Of a DNA stretch of 64,000 nt, positions 8,120 through 19,134 are shown piece by piece (position 1 is the stretch's first letter; each line of letters starts with the position of its first letter). The DNA comes from Staphylococcus epidermidis (GTDB taxonomy: Bacteria; Bacillota; Bacilli; Staphylococcales; Staphylococcaceae): the NCBI RefSeq assembly GCF_006742205.1, contig NZ_AP019721.1, positions 372,001 through 436,000 on the forward strand, given 5' to 3'. Position numbers and translations under genes: made by a program. The notes under the pieces were generated by a model. It saw only the letters and a program-made list of their open reading frames with translations, searched no databases and was not told where the DNA came from.

Positions 8120-9571
8120 TTATTTTCTAGGTACTTGATACGCTTCTTCATCATTCTTTTTGGAATGTCTAATTCCATAAATTAAATAAATAATTATACC
8201 TACAATAAACCATATCAGTGTATACAACTTAGCTTCAAAACTTAATCCCCAAAATACTAGCAATACTAATATAAATGTAATTGCAGGCAATATAGGATAT
8301 AAAGGTAATTTAAACTCTGGCTTAGGTAAATCTTTCCCTTCACGTTTTCTTAATCGATACATTGCTAGTGACACAAACATGAATGCAACAAGGGTACCTG
8401 CGGAAATCAATTGTGCTAAGAAAGCAAACGGGAACATTGATCCGATAACTACGCCAATGATTGTAAGTATGACAAGTGCTCGATTAGGTAAATGTTTGTG
8501 ATTCAATTGACTTAACCAAGAAGGGAGTAAACCATCTCGTCCAAATGAATATAATAGACGTGAACCTGCAAGCATCATACCGATTAATGCAGTGAACATA
8601 CCGATGACAGAAATTGCTTGAACAACTGCAGCAATAATACCATGACTACTTTCTCGTAATGCCCAACCTACTGGCTCTGCATTATCAGCGTATTGAGAGT
8701 AATGGAACATGCCAACAAGAACAAGTGCTACGGCCACAAACAATACAATTGCTACTATGAGTGACCCTAAGATTCCTCTAGGCATTGTCTTCTGTGGATT
8801 AATCGCTTCAGCTGAATTAGCAGCAATAGAGTCAAAACCAATATAAGCTAAAAAAATCATTGAAACTCCAGCATAAATACCTTGCCAACCTCCAAAGTCG
8901 CCAGTTTCAGTAACTTTATGTTCTGGAATAAAAGGTATATAGTTACTGAAATTAATCGCAGTTAGCCCAACAATCACAAATAAAATGATGGCCAACACCT
9001 TTAATATAACCAATACATTTTCCATACGAGCGGCTTCGTTCATTCCGCGTGATAATAGTAATGCAGTTAAAATAATCACTACAGCAGCAATGATATCAAT
9101 GACACCACCGTTACTTCCAAATGGATTAGATAATGATTTAGGTAAAGAAATGCCCAATGGTGCAATAAGACCTCTTAAGTTAGCAGAAAAGCCTGAAGCA
9201 ACGAAAGCAACAGCAATAAAGTATTCTGCTAAAAGCGCCCAACCGGCAACCCATCCGAATAATTCACCAAAAAGAACATTAATCCATGAATAAGCTGAAC
9301 CAGCAAAAGGCATTGTAGATGCCATTTCTGCATAAGTAAAGGCTACAAGACCTGCCACAATAGCAGCTAATAAGAATGACAATGAAACAGCAGGTCCGGC
9401 ATGCTCAGCCGCGACAACACCTGGTAAAGTGAAGATAGATGTAGAAACAATTGTACCAACACCTAGTGCAAGAAAGTCGCGTACACGTAATGTGCGTTTA
9501 AGATGCCCATCTTTACTTTGATAAATAGTAGGATTCTCTTTTCGAGTCATCCGATTAAAAAAACTTCCCAT
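8120..9571 (-). CDS. APC-superfamily amino acid permease
   Basis: A 483-residue inner-membrane transporter with about 12-14 segments. The N-terminal LKRTLRVRDFLALGVGTIVS followed by IFTLPGVVAAEHAGPAV is the first-helix substrate-binding signature of APC permeases; FTYAEMASTMPFAGSAYSW and FLAYIGFDSIAANSAEA further on are typical of the cationic amino acid (CAT, YfnA-like) group. The substrate is inferred to be an amino acid or polyamine and is not certain. GGAGG six bases before the ATG at 9571 fixes the start; an earlier ATG (9616) lacks a ribosome binding site. Confidence 0.85.
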   Translation of the reverse strand: MGSFFNRMTRKENPTIYQSKDGHLKRTLRVRDFLALGVGTIVSTSIFTLPGVVAAEHAGPAVSLSFLLAAIVAGLVAFTYAEMASTMPFAGSAYSWINVLFGELFGWVAGWALLAEYFIAVAFVASGFSANLRGLIAPLGISLPKSLSNPFGSNGGVIDIIAAVVIILTALLLSRGMNEAARMENVLVILKVLAIILFVIVGLTAINFSNYIPFIPEHKVTETGDFGGWQGIYAGVSMIFLAYIGFDSIAANSAEAINPQKTMPRGILGSLIVAIVLFVAVALVLVGMFHYSQYADNAEPVGWALRESSHGIIAAVVQAISVIGMFTALIGMMLAGSRLLYSFGRDGLLPSWLSQLNHKHLPNRALVILTIIGVVIGSMFPFAFLAQLISAGTLVAFMFVSLAMYRLRKREGKDLPKPEFKLPLYPILPAITFILVLLVFWGLSFEAKLYTLIWFIVGIIIYLIYGIRHSKKNDEEAYQVPRK

Positions 9572-10114
9572 AACAAACCTCCATAACATCAACTTACTAT
9601 TAACATGAGTCAGCAAACATTCCTTAACAATACGTATTAAAAAATCATCTACATGTAGATAAAATGAATTGGCTGATTCTGATAATTAATATAATAGCAC
9701 AGAAGATAAATATTTTGTCTAAAAATTCTGAAAAATTAACAAAAATTATTTTCCTCAGTGATTAAGTTAATATAGTAAAATTTCAATAGGCTAAAAAGGA
9801 TATAAATTGAATGTTAATATCACAGGAATTTTCATTTATGGTATTTGTCATGTATTTCTTCACATGATTTATAAATTAGTAAAGTAATTATATTTGTAAA
9901 ACATGTTATCGTAAAAGAGAGCATCATGATAATGATGAAAAATAATCGGTATTAGTCAATTAAAACAATTATATACACGGAATTATTGTTCAATGAGTGT
10001 TAGTGTAAATGATTAATTGAAGAAGTTATGTTAAAAAAATGCTAGATATCAAACGATGGTTCTATGAGAGAAGATATCCATCAATCAAATGTTGATAATT
10101 AAGGATGAATGTAA
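9572..10114. other. Divergent intergenic region, permease / LysR gene
   Basis: 543 AT-rich bases between the permease start (minus) and the LysR gene (plus). A small inverted repeat CATCAT-N4-ATGATG (9922-9937) is the only symmetrical element I see. No small gene is supported. Confidence 0.4.
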
Positions 10115-10996
10115 ATGGAAATTAAACAAATTAAATATTTCGTAGAAGTTGTACGACAAGGTGGTATGACGCAAGCATCTGAACACTTATACATTGCACA
10201 GTCAACGATTAGCAAAGCGATTAAAAATATTGAAAATGAATACGATATTACATTGTTTGACCGGTCACAAAAACAAATAAAACTAACAGATATAGGTCAA
10301 ACATTTTATGATAATAGTTTAGAATTTTTAGCTTTATTCGAGAAATTATCTTTAGAAATGAATGACATTGTGAACGTTCAAAAAGGTCATATTAAAATAG
10401 GCTTATCACCAATGATGAATGTTCAAATGTTTACAAATGCATTGAATCAGTTTCACAGACTCTATCCTAATGTGACATATGAAGTGATTGAGGGTGGTGG
10501 TAAAATTGTTGAGAACTTAACATCTAATGATGATGTGGATATTGGTATTACTACATTACCTGTAGATCACACTGAATTTCATTCAACTTCTTTATATAAT
10601 GAAGAATTATTATTAGTAGTAAGTAATGACCATCATTTAGCACATTTAAATAAAGTAGACATGGCAGATTTGAAAGATGAAGAGTTTGTTTTATTTCATG
10701 ATGATTATTATTTAAAAGATCAAATTATAGAGAACTGTAAAAGGCTAGGCTATTACCCTAAAACTGTTGCTAATATTTCTCAAATTAGTTTTATCGCTAA
10801 TATGATTCAACAAGGAATAGGAATTAGTATCGTTCCAGAAAGTTTAGTTAATTTAATGGGGAATAACGTAACGTCCATTCAATTAGAGAATGTTGAATTA
10901 TCATGGCATCTTGGCGTGATATGGAGAAAAGATGCTTATCTCAATCATGTAACTCGCAAATGGATTGAATTTATTTCTGAGATGAAACCAACATAG
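10115..10996 (+). CDS. LysR-family regulator, CidR paralog
   Basis: A 293-residue LysR-type regulator with an N-terminal winged helix-turn-helix (about 3-60, KYFVEVVRQGGMTQASEHLY) and a substrate-binding domain (about 90-290). It is strikingly similar end to end to the regulator at 52203-53087 beside cidABC, including the C-terminal WHLGVIWRKD and KWIEF motifs. It lies upstream of, and in the same direction as, ldh-alsS-alsD, so it is a candidate activator of that cluster. CidR in S. aureus is known to control both cidABC and alsSD. The effector is unknown. Confidence 0.8.
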   Translation: MEIKQIKYFVEVVRQGGMTQASEHLYIAQSTISKAIKNIENEYDITLFDRSQKQIKLTDIGQTFYDNSLEFLALFEKLSLEMNDIVNVQKGHIKIGLSPMMNVQMFTNALNQFHRLYPNVTYEVIEGGGKIVENLTSNDDVDIGITTLPVDHTEFHSTSLYNEELLLVVSNDHHLAHLNKVDMADLKDEEFVLFHDDYYLKDQIIENCKRLGYYPKTVANISQISFIANMIQQGIGISIVPESLVNLMGNNVTSIQLENVELSWHLGVIWRKDAYLNHVTRKWIEFISEMKPT

Positions 10997-11228
10997 GTCA
11001 ATATTTAGTAAAAGATTTTATATCAAAGTCGATATTACAACTTGTCAATTTTTAATAACGCCAAAGATATGTAAGAGGCACAAACACATCTTTAATGTAT
11101 TGTACATATGCACGTAAATTTCATTAAGGTACACCAATAGTTCTCACTCCACAATTTAAATATTAAAATGACTAGTACATAAATTGAAGTGTGCTTTTCA
11201 AGTAGGTGTTTATACTTAAATAACTGAG

Positions 11229-11260
11229 CCTGAGACATCGATATTTGTCTCAGGTGTTTT
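11229..11260 (+). terminator. Terminator downstream of the LysR gene
   Basis: Perfect arms CCTGAGACA (11229-11237) and TGTCTCAGG (11246-11254), then TGTTTTG. It lies about 230 bases after the LysR stop. Confidence 0.75.
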
Positions 11261-11531
11261 GTATATTGGAAGTTAATGGCTGAATTTAAAATGTGCCGAA
11301 GTAAATCTTTATATTATAAATTCTTTAAAAAGGTATACGACGGTAGATATTTTAATCAATTACTATTTTTTTGATGTTTTGACGTTATATTTATTGATAA
11401 ATATTTGGAATTCACTGTATTTAATTGTTAGTTTATACATAGAGGTGGGTATGGCCTAGTAGGTAGTCTTTTAATAAAGGCATTGAATTGATGTCTTTAT
11501 TGACGAAAAAGACCGCGATTAACTCATATTC

Positions 11532-11554
11532 GTTTATTTCATATATGAATAAAC
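11532..11554. repeat. Near-perfect 23-bp palindrome
   Basis: GTTTATT (11532-11538) and AATAAAC (11548-11554) flank CATATATG, with one extra T. No T-run follows. Its words GTTTATTCATAT and ATATGAATAAAC recur in the long inverted repeat at 44016-44071. Confidence 0.6.
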
Positions 11555-11774
11555 AAAGTATTACATTTTTCTATAGGAAACCTATTCCTTTTATGAATGG
11601 TTAACATCGTTATTATGTATTTTATTAATACTTTGTCACGTACTATAATAATAAACGTAATAAAGTTAGTCGCTGAATTGATTGCTTCAGAAAAGTGTTG
11701 AAAAATTGTCATTAAAATGAATTTTTTATATCTGAACTGAAGTAAAATTCTAGTTATTTTAATAGAAATATTAT

Positions 11775-11800
11775 ACAAATAAGCTAACACAGTTATTTGT
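11775..11800. promoter_or_regulatory. Inverted repeat upstream of ldh, possible operator
   Basis: ACAAATAA (11775-11782) and TTATTTGT (11793-11800) are perfect complements ten bases apart, directly upstream of the ldh ribosome binding site. It could bind a repressor or fold as a hairpin in the leader. It does not match the Rex consensus well, and which regulator uses it is unknown. Confidence 0.45.
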
Positions 11801-11829
11801 GTAACTTTATTATGAAGGAGTTCGTTAAA

Positions 11830-12780
11830 ATGAAAAAATTTGGGAAAAAAGTTGTTTTAGTAGGAGACGGTTCCGTAGGTTCAAGTTATGCATTTGCTAT
11901 GGTGACTCAAGGAATTGCAGATGAATTTGTAATTATTGATATTGCAAAAGATAAAGTGGAAGCAGACGTTAAAGATTTAAACCATGGTGCACTTTACAGT
12001 TCTTCACCAGTGACTGTAAAAGCTGGAGAATATGAAGATTGTAAAGATGCAGATTTAGTTGTTATTACAGCAGGTGCACCTCAAAAACCGGGTGAAACTC
12101 GTTTACAACTTGTTGAGAAAAATACTAAAATCATGAAAAGTATCGTAACTAGTGTCATGGATAGTGGCTTTGATGGTTTCTTCCTAATTGCTGCAAACCC
12201 AGTTGATATCTTAACACGTTATGTTAAAGAAGTTACAGGTTTACCAGCTGAACGTGTTATTGGTTCTGGTACAGTGCTTGATAGTGCAAGATTCAGATAT
12301 TTAATAAGTAAAGAATTAGGTGTTACATCAAGTAGTGTTCACGCTAGCATTATAGGTGAACATGGTGACTCTGAACTTGCAGTTTGGTCTCAAGCAAACG
12401 TTGGAGGTATTTCAGTGTATGATACATTGAAAGAAGAAACTGGTAGCGATGCTAAAGCGAATGAAATTTATATTAATACAAGAGATGCTGCTTACGATAT
12501 CATTCAAGCTAAAGGATCTACGTATTATGGTATAGCTCTAGCACTATTACGTATTTCTAAAGCTTTACTAAATAATGAAAATAGTATTTTGACAGTTTCT
12601 AGTCAACTTAATGGTCAATATGGATTTAACGATGTTTATCTTGGCTTACCAACACTTATCAATCAAAATGGTGCAGTTAAAATTTATGAAACACCATTAA
12701 ATGATAACGAACTACAATTACTAGAAAAATCAGTGAAAACTTTAGAAGACACTTATGATTCTATAAAACATTTAGTTTAA
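11830..12780 (+). CDS. ldh: L-lactate dehydrogenase
   Basis: Reduces pyruvate to L-lactate with NADH, restoring NAD+. The 316-residue protein has the nucleotide-binding [12 protein letters not shown] (11-22), the substrate loop KPGETR (86-91) and the catalytic His178 in GEHGDS. GAAGGAG nine bases upstream picks the ATG at 11830; the in-frame starts at 11797 and 11812 lie before or within that site. Only 62 bases and no terminator separate it from alsS, so the two are probably co-transcribed. Another lactate dehydrogenase copy probably lies elsewhere in the genome, as in S. aureus, but that is not visible here. Confidence 0.9.
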
Positions 12781-12842
12781 AACTTATGAGAATGACGAAG
12801 ATGTTTTGAGTGAACTTAATTTTTGAAAGGAAATGAATATAA

Positions 12843-14507
12843 ATGGCGGAAAAACAATATTCTGCAGCACAAATGGTAATTGATACTTTAAAAAATAATG
12901 GAGTTGAGTATGTATTTGGTATTCCAGGTGCGAAAATCGACTACTTATTTAATGCACTAGAGGATGACGATATTGAATTAGTCGTTACGCGTCATGAACA
13001 AAACGCAGCGATGATTGCACAAGGTATTGGTCGTTTAACAGGAAAACCAGGTGTGGCTATTACTACAAGTGGCCCAGGGGTAAGTAACTTAACTACTGGT
13101 TTATTAACTGCAACTTCTGAAGGTGACCCTGTATTAGCTATCGGTGGTCAAGTTAAAAGAAATGACTTATTACGTTTAACACATCAAAGTATTGATAACG
13201 CATCATTACTTAGATCCTCAACTAAATATAGTGCAGAAGTACAAGATCCAGAATCACTATCAGAGGTTATTACGAATGCAATGCGTACAGCCACTTCAGG
13301 TAAAAATGGAGCGAGCTTTATCAGTATTCCACAAGATGTTATTTCATCACCTGTCAAAGCTGATGCAATTTCATTATGTCAAAAACCACATCTTGGTGTA
13401 CCTTCAGAACAAGAAATTAATGAAGTGATTGAGGCTATTAAAAATTCTAAATTCCCAGTATTATTAGCTGGAATGAGAAGTTCAAGCCAAGCTGAAACAG
13501 AAGCTATTCGCCGTTTAGTTCAAAAAACAAATTTACCTGTTGTTGAAACATTCCAAGGTGCCGGCGTAATTAGTCGCGAATTAGAAAATCACTTCTTCGG
13601 TCGTGTTGGTTTATTTAGAAACCAAGTGGGTGACGAATTACTTAGAAAAAGTGATTTAGTTATCACAATCGGTTATGACCCTATTGAATATGAAGCAAGT
13701 AACTGGAATAAAGAATTAGATACTAAAATCATCAATGTCGATGAAGAACATGCTGAAATCACTAATTACATGCAACCAGTTAAAGAGTTAATCGGAAACA
13801 TTGCAGGTACAATAGATATGATTTCTGAACATGTAAATGAACCATTTATTAATCAAGATCATTTAGATGAACTTGAAAAATTAAGAGGCGAAATCACAGA
13901 AGCAACTGGAATTAAAGCAACTCACAAAGAAGGTGTGATGCACCCAGTTGAAATCATTGAAACAATGCAAAAAGTTTTAACTGATGATACTACTGTAACT
14001 GTAGATGTGGGAAGCCATTACATTTGGATGGCTCGTAAATACAGAAGTTACAATCCTAGACATTTACTATTTAGTAACGGTATGCAAACTCTAGGTGTTG
14101 CACTTCCATGGGCTATTTCAGCTGCACTTGTACGTCCAAATACACAAGTTGTTTCTGTAGCTGGAGACGGTGGTTTCCTATTCTCAGGACAAGAATTAGA
14201 AACTGCAGTACGTAAAAACTTAAATATCATTCAATTAATTTGGAATGATGGTCGTTATAACATGGTTGAATTCCAAGAAGAAATGAAATATAAACGCTCT
14301 TCAGGTGTAGAATTTGGACCAGTTGATTATGTAAAATATGCAGAATCATTTGGCGCTAAAGGATTACGTGTGACTAATCAAGAAGAATTAGAGGCAGCAC
14401 TTAAAGAGGGTTACGAAACTGATGGACCAGTATTAATTGATATCCCAGTTAACTATGCAGATAATGTTAAATTATCTACAAATATGTTACCAAATGCTTT
14501 AAATTAA
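12843..14507 (+). CDS. alsS: Acetolactate synthase, catabolic type
   Basis: Condenses two pyruvates to alpha-acetolactate, the first step to acetoin. The 554-residue thiamine-diphosphate enzyme starts with VFGIPGAKIDYLF and the cofactor-activating Glu in TRHEQNAA; the C-terminal ThDP motif is GDGGFLFSGQELETA with NDGRYN downstream. It lacks a regulatory small-subunit gene beside it and is followed by alsD, which marks it as the pH-homeostasis acetoin enzyme rather than the branched-chain biosynthetic IlvB. AAAGGAAATG precedes the start. A strong hairpin lies between it and alsD. Confidence 0.93.
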   Translation: MAEKQYSAAQMVIDTLKNNGVEYVFGIPGAKIDYLFNALEDDDIELVVTRHEQNAAMIAQGIGRLTGKPGVAITTSGPGVSNLTTGLLTATSEGDPVLAIGGQVKRNDLLRLTHQSIDNASLLRSSTKYSAEVQDPESLSEVITNAMRTATSGKNGASFISIPQDVISSPVKADAISLCQKPHLGVPSEQEINEVIEAIKNSKFPVLLAGMRSSSQAETEAIRRLVQKTNLPVVETFQGAGVISRELENHFFGRVGLFRNQVGDELLRKSDLVITIGYDPIEYEASNWNKELDTKIINVDEEHAEITNYMQPVKELIGNIAGTIDMISEHVNEPFINQDHLDELEKLRGEITEATGIKATHKEGVMHPVEIIETMQKVLTDDTTVTVDVGSHYIWMARKYRSYNPRHLLFSNGMQTLGVALPWAISAALVRPNTQVVSVAGDGGFLFSGQELETAVRKNLNIIQLIWNDGRYNMVEFQEEMKYKRSSGVEFGPVDYVKYAESFGAKGLRVTNQEELEAALKEGYETDGPVLIDIPVNYADNVKLSTNMLPNALN

Positions 14508-14542
14508 TAAATTAACCAATGATACTAAGGTGAATTTTAATA

Positions 14543-14588
14543 AAACGCACTCTAAGGTTGAAAGGCTACCTTAGAATGCGTTTCTTCA
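14543..14588 (+). terminator. Hairpin between alsS and alsD
   Basis: Sixteen-bp stem with one mismatch: AAACGCACTCTAAGGT (14543-14558) and ACCTTAGAATGCGTTT (14568-14583), then CTT. It lies in the 111-base gap inside the als pair. It could be a partial terminator lowering alsD, or an RNA processing site. Confidence 0.75.
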
Positions 14589-14618
14589 AGTAATGAATAT
14601 TAATAGGAGTGATTATGA

Positions 14619-15323
14619 ATGACTAATGTATTATATCAACACGGAACATTAGGAACTTTAATGGCAGGTTTATTAGAAGGAACTGCTTCAATTAATGACT
14701 TATTAGAACATGGTGATTTAGGTATTGCTACGCTTACAGGTTCTGATGGAGAAGTAATTTTTGTTGATGGTAAAGCTTATCATGCAAATGAACATAAAGA
14801 ATTTATAGAATTGACAGGCGACGAAATGACACCATATGCAACTGTTACAAAATTCAAAGCAGACTCAAGTTTTAAAACATCTAATAAAAATCAAGAAGAA
14901 GTATTCGATGAAGTTAAAAAACAAATGAAAAGTGAAAATATGTTCTCGGCAGTTAAAATTTCAGGAACGTTTAAAAAAATGCATGTACGTATGATGCCTG
15001 GTCAAGAACCTCCATACACACGTTTAATTGATTCAGCTCGTAGACAACCTGAAGAAACACGTGAAAATATCAAAGGTTCAATCGTAGGTTTCTTCACTCC
15101 AGAATTATTCCATGGTATTGGTTCTGCAGGTTTCCATATTCACTTTGCAAATGATGATCGTGATTTTGGTGGTCATATTTTAGACTTTGAAGTGGATGAT
15201 GTGACTGTTGAAATACAAAACTTTGAAACATTTGAACAACACTTCCCAGTAGATGCTAAATCATTTACTGATGCTGACATTGACTATAAAGATATAGCCG
15301 ATGAAATCAGAGAAGCTGAATAA
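14619..15323 (+). CDS. alsD: Alpha-acetolactate decarboxylase
   Basis: Converts alpha-acetolactate to acetoin. The 234-residue protein matches the family length. The zinc-binding histidines appear in GFHIHF and GGHILDFE, and the N-terminal QHGTLGTLMAGLLEG is characteristic. TAGGAG precedes the ATG. With alsS it turns excess pyruvate into neutral acetoin, limiting acidification; NAD+ balance comes from ldh next door. Two hairpins follow the stop. Confidence 0.93.
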   Translation: MTNVLYQHGTLGTLMAGLLEGTASINDLLEHGDLGIATLTGSDGEVIFVDGKAYHANEHKEFIELTGDEMTPYATVTKFKADSSFKTSNKNQEEVFDEVKKQMKSENMFSAVKISGTFKKMHVRMMPGQEPPYTRLIDSARRQPEETRENIKGSIVGFFTPELFHGIGSAGFHIHFANDDRDFGGHILDFEVDDVTVEIQNFETFEQHFPVDAKSFTDADIDYKDIADEIREAE

Positions 15324-15437
15324 TTGTTAGCTAGATGTACCTTAACTCCAAACATTATAGACTACAATGATTTGTATACTAAATAGATGAGGATAAGATA
15401 AAATATGTATTGAATATATTGTCTTATCTCGGTAACG

Positions 15438-15489
15438 AACCCCGACATAGAGAATTTCTGAATGAAACTCTCTATGTTGGGGTTTCTTG
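15438..15489 (+). terminator. Strong terminator after alsD
   Basis: Arms AACCCCGACATAGAGA (15438-15453) and TCTCTATGTTGGGGTT (15469-15484) pair along 16 bp with one G-T pair, then TCTTG. Confidence 0.85.
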
Positions 15490-15555
15490 TACTACTATTG
15501 AAAAAGTTTGATATAAACAACATCTTCAATTCAAGTATAAATTATCTATATGGTT

Positions 15556-15600
15556 AACAAAGCCTAGGACATGAATTTGTGTTCTAGGCTTTGTTATATG
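15556..15600. terminator. Bidirectional terminator, cctaggaca type
   Basis: Arms AACAAAGCCTAGGACA (15556-15571) and TGTTCTAGGCTTTGTT (15580-15595) pair along 16 bp with one wobble. The same AGCCTAGGACA core terminates isaA at 31512. Confidence 0.85.
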
Positions 15601-15721
15601 TTTATGGTGATTAGAATTTATAAAGTAAATGCATTTCAAATATGGGGTTGTTTATTTGTAGAATAAATATATTTTTTTTGAGAAAAGGTCATATTTTATA
15701 ATGACTAATTTACCTAAGATA

Positions 15722-16591
15722 TCAATCTGGTTGTGTGTATTCAAGGTGATAAGCGTATAAAAATGTATAAGCCATATCTAGATAGGGTGTCTCTAAATGA
15801 TGTTTTTTTGCACATTTATATATATAACCCTGTATGGCCTCGACTTCAAGAGGATGCTTGTTAATGACATCGTAATACATACTTGTTCCCATTTCGTCTG
15901 GATAACCTTTATAAATATTTAAAATATCATCAACGATATGATCTTCAAAGTCAATTTGTTCAGCTCTAGCAACTTTAAGACCATCAACTAATATACGACG
16001 ACACAACGACTCAATATGAGGAGATTTTAAAATTTTAGCTGGTTGTTGTCCAATAGCAGTGATGGTATTTATACCTAAATTCACTAATAATTTATACCAA
16101 ATGCTTTTTTCAATATTTTCTTGTAAAACCACCTCTATTTTGGAAGGATGAACCATTTGCTTGAATTGACGAGTTAGTGTGCTATCTTGAATATATAGTT
16201 GGTAATCTCTGAAATGTTGAACATTGTTGTTAACTTTTTGTCCGCTAATATAGACGACTGCTTGAAAGACATGTTGATATGGAAGTTTATTAAGCTGTCC
16301 ATAGCCATTTTGTGCTAAGATAATGAGCGAATCGTCATGAGTGATTTTAGGTAATTGTTTAATGACGTCATCCAATTGATGTGTTTTAACTGCTATGATA
16401 ATGACATCAAAAGTTTGATTAATATGATTAAATGAAGTCACTTTAACATTACTTCCATTAGAAGTATTTTCTGGGAAATAGGTCATTAATTTATCTTGCC
16501 GGCCGATGAGTTCCGTATCTGGTAGAACTTTTTTTAATTCAAAAGCTAACGTTGTACCCACTGCACCTGGGCCTATAATGGCAATTGTCAT
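15722..16591 (-). CDS. panE: 2-dehydropantoate 2-reductase
   Basis: Reduces ketopantoate to pantoate with NADPH in pantothenate synthesis. The 289-residue protein has the Rossmann motif IAIIGPGAVGTTLAFEL at its start, a conserved lysine region KSIWYKLLVNLGINTITAIG and the C-terminal EMGTSMYYDV pattern of the ApbA/PanE family. GAAAGGAAAG before the ATG at 16591 fixes the start; the frame is open a little further upstream (16624). It is divergent from panB, 75 bases away, so the pantothenate set shares one promoter region. Confidence 0.88.
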   Translation of the reverse strand: MTIAIIGPGAVGTTLAFELKKVLPDTELIGRQDKLMTYFPENTSNGSNVKVTSFNHINQTFDVIIIAVKTHQLDDVIKQLPKITHDDSLIILAQNGYGQLNKLPYQHVFQAVVYISGQKVNNNVQHFRDYQLYIQDSTLTRQFKQMVHPSKIEVVLQENIEKSIWYKLLVNLGINTITAIGQQPAKILKSPHIESLCRRILVDGLKVARAEQIDFEDHIVDDILNIYKGYPDEMGTSMYYDVINKHPLEVEAIQGYIYKCAKKHHLETPYLDMAYTFLYAYHLEYTQPD

Positions 16592-16666
16592 AACTTTATT
16601 CTTTCCTTTCTTTTTACGATTCATTATACTATTGCTAATAATAAAGGAAATTGAGGGTGAAATGAA

Positions 16667-18717
<2,051 letters not shown>

Positions 18718-19134
18718 GAAATGAGATGGAATTCGTTCTCAAGTGATAGTGTCATTATCGATTTTGAAATCAAAAAGGTTTGAAAAGATATAAATAAGAT
18801 GATGATTGAATCAATAAAATACTATGAGCATGATTAAGAGTCTGGACACAAGGTAGATGGATGTCCAGACTCTTTTTTATTTCAATTATATTGTTTTGAA
18901 GTAAATGTCTAAATAATAATGAAGAGAAATACATACTATTACTATAAATCAATTTGAGAATATATGAGTTGAAAAAGTGGCGGAAAATATATACTCCTTT
19001 ATATGGAATCTATATACCACAATTCACTATGTCCGATTAAATAAATAAGATTTTTAGGATTTTTGTAGAAAACAATATAAATAAAATGATATAATTTAAA
19101 AGATTACAAAATATTTATTATAGGAGGGTTTTAT
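18718..19134. other. Intergenic region after panD
   Basis: About 417 bases holding the panD terminator (18836-18878) and the promoter of the zinc-ribbon genes, with a TATAAT near 19090. No small gene is supported; a minus-strand frame at 18770-18952 runs through the terminator and lacks a ribosome binding site. Confidence 0.45.
18836..18879 (+). terminator. Terminator of the panBCD operon
   Basis: Perfect 13-bp arms AAGAGTCTGGACA (18836-18848) and TGTCCAGACTCTT (18862-18874), then a T-run. Confidence 0.9.

Larger units (their letters stand above)
10997..11829. other. Long intergenic region upstream of ldh
   Basis: 833 bases with no supported gene. It holds a terminator (11229-11254), a 23-bp near-palindrome (11532-11554), a small GTCTTT/AAAGAC hairpin (about 11492-11512) and an inverted repeat (11775-11800) just before the ldh ribosome binding site. 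The minus-strand frame at 11539-11790 lacks a ribosome binding site and looks random. Confidence 0.5.
15324..15721. other. Convergent intergenic region alsD / panE
   Basis: About 400 bases with three hairpins: an imperfect one near 15390-15430 (ATAAGA arms) and two good terminators at 15438-15484 and 15556-15595. I see no small gene. Confidence 0.5.

Noticed and set aside
11539..11790. 83-codon minus-strand frame upstream of ldh
   Set aside because: No ribosome binding site, AT-rich random composition, and it overlaps the ldh regulatory region.
18770..18952. 60-codon minus-strand frame after panD
   Set aside because: It runs through the panBCD terminator and has no ribosome binding site.
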